In this document: positions 63,665 through 64,000 of the stretch, piece by piece
Numbering within the stretch: position 1 is the first letter of the stretch
How the letters are laid out: each line of letters opens with the position of its first letter
Assembly (NCBI RefSeq): GCF_900176395.1
Contig: NZ_FWXL01000004.1
Span: forward strand, 1-64,000
DNA length: 64,000 nt
Direction: 5' to 3'
DNA from: Novosphingobium sp. B1
GTDB lineage: Bacteria; Pseudomonadota; Alphaproteobacteria; Sphingomonadales; Sphingomonadaceae
Program-made: the position numbers and the translations under genes
Notes under the pieces: generated by a model
The model's database searches: none
The model's input: only the letters and a program-made list of their open reading frames with translations
What the model was told of the DNA's origin: nothing

Positions 63665-64000
63665 GTGTTCAATCTCGAAGAACTGAGCCTGACAGGCGCA
63701 GTCAGACTTCCGCAACTGGCTTCGCCGCTGCTATCAGCGGCAGAAGCAGTTGTCCGCGATCTCCCGGCCGAGCGCGCCGGACTGCGACTTAACGGACAAC
63801 CCGGCCTGCGACCGCTGCTTGACCGAGCGAACGCGATCGGACGAGCGGCATGCCGCGCGCTCGGTCCGGATGCCCAACCTGTGCGGGCGCTGTTCTTCGA
63901 CAAGAGCGAACGGAACAATTGGGCCTTGGGCTGGCATCAAGACCGAACCATTTGCGTGGAGGAGAGAATTGAAACCCCTGGCTTCGGTCCTTGGACCAAC
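63665..64000 (+). CDS. Phytanoyl-CoA-dioxygenase-like protein, 5' part only
   Basis: From GTG 63665 an open frame runs to the window edge (112 codons). WALGWHQDRTICVEERI resembles the Fe(II)/2-oxoglutarate dioxygenase start of PhyH-family proteins, with H-x-D as two iron ligands. The rest, including the second His, is outside the window. Begins 6 nt after apt. Confidence 0.66.
   Translation, partial: MFNLEELSLTGAVRLPQLASPLLSAAEAVVRDLPAERAGLRLNGQPGLRPLLDRANAIGRAACRALGPDAQPVRALFFDKSERNNWALGWHQDRTICVEERIETPGFGPWTN

Noticed and set aside
1-64000. CRISPR arrays, prophage or intact insertion sequences
   Set aside because: No regularly spaced repeats, phage structural genes or full transposase with inverted repeats were seen.

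Overview
The window is a gene-dense, GC-rich chromosomal segment from an alphaproteobacterium. The gene set points to Sphingomonadales, most like Novosphingobium/Sphingobium: an MJ0042-type zinc-ribbon protein divergent from ftsEX, the ftsE-ftsX-ydcF-plsC chain, an fdsGBAD formate dehydrogenase, and a cluster of aromatic-catabolism enzymes. No phage, plasmid, CRISPR or intact insertion sequence was seen. Assignment rests on gene content and protein motifs read by eye; no database search was run.

Layout. 1-675: decayed IS701-family transposase. 676-6201 (minus): mannose operon with a large GT4 glycosyltransferase, a GH130 mannoside phosphorylase/hydrolase, GDP-mannose pyrophosphorylase and phosphomannose isomerase. 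6401-7144: TonB-like protein. 7202-13566 (minus): NAD-dependent formate dehydrogenase operon fdsG-fdsB-mobA-fdsA-fdsD-fdhD. 13826-16658 (plus): bioB-bioF-bioD. 16716-25791: catabolic island with cyclase-family hydrolase, C-C-type alpha/beta hydrolase, type I extradiol dioxygenase and FAD monooxygenase on the minus strand; divergent MFS transporter, a two-subunit enzyme resembling C-glycoside deglycosidases and an exported SnoaL-like protein on the plus strand; then a Rieske oxygenase and a divergent TetR regulator. 25781-29805: Lrp regulator divergent from bifunctional PutA. 29896-31039: SDR and tRNA-Leu(GAG).

31183-36359: zinc-ribbon protein, then ftsE-ftsX-ydcF-plsC-Nramp joined by 4-nt start/stop overlaps. 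36363-38401: tyrA and hisC. 38588-40450: amtB and glnK behind a clear sigma-54 promoter; the matching uridylyltransferase glnD lies at 53416-56172, so the PII/ammonium system is largely present. 40577-48684: nuclease, flavin-binding and hydrolase genes, prfC, an aldose epimerase and pheST. 48730-51436: AraC regulator, rplT-rpmI and metA with a structured leader. 51751-53389: iron storage (bfd, bfr), algH and a small membrane-protein gene behind an FNR-type box. 56216-60031: acyl-CoA ligase, lgt, midA-like methyltransferase. 60318-63035: petABC (cytochrome bc1). 63122 to the end: apt and the start of a phytanoyl-CoA-dioxygenase-like gene cut by the window edge.

Most interesting are the 16.7-25.8 kb island, which looks like a dedicated route for a substituted, perhaps C-glycosylated or C-acylated, aromatic compound, and the GT4/GH130/GDP-mannose operon, which looks like synthesis and recycling of a beta-mannoside.
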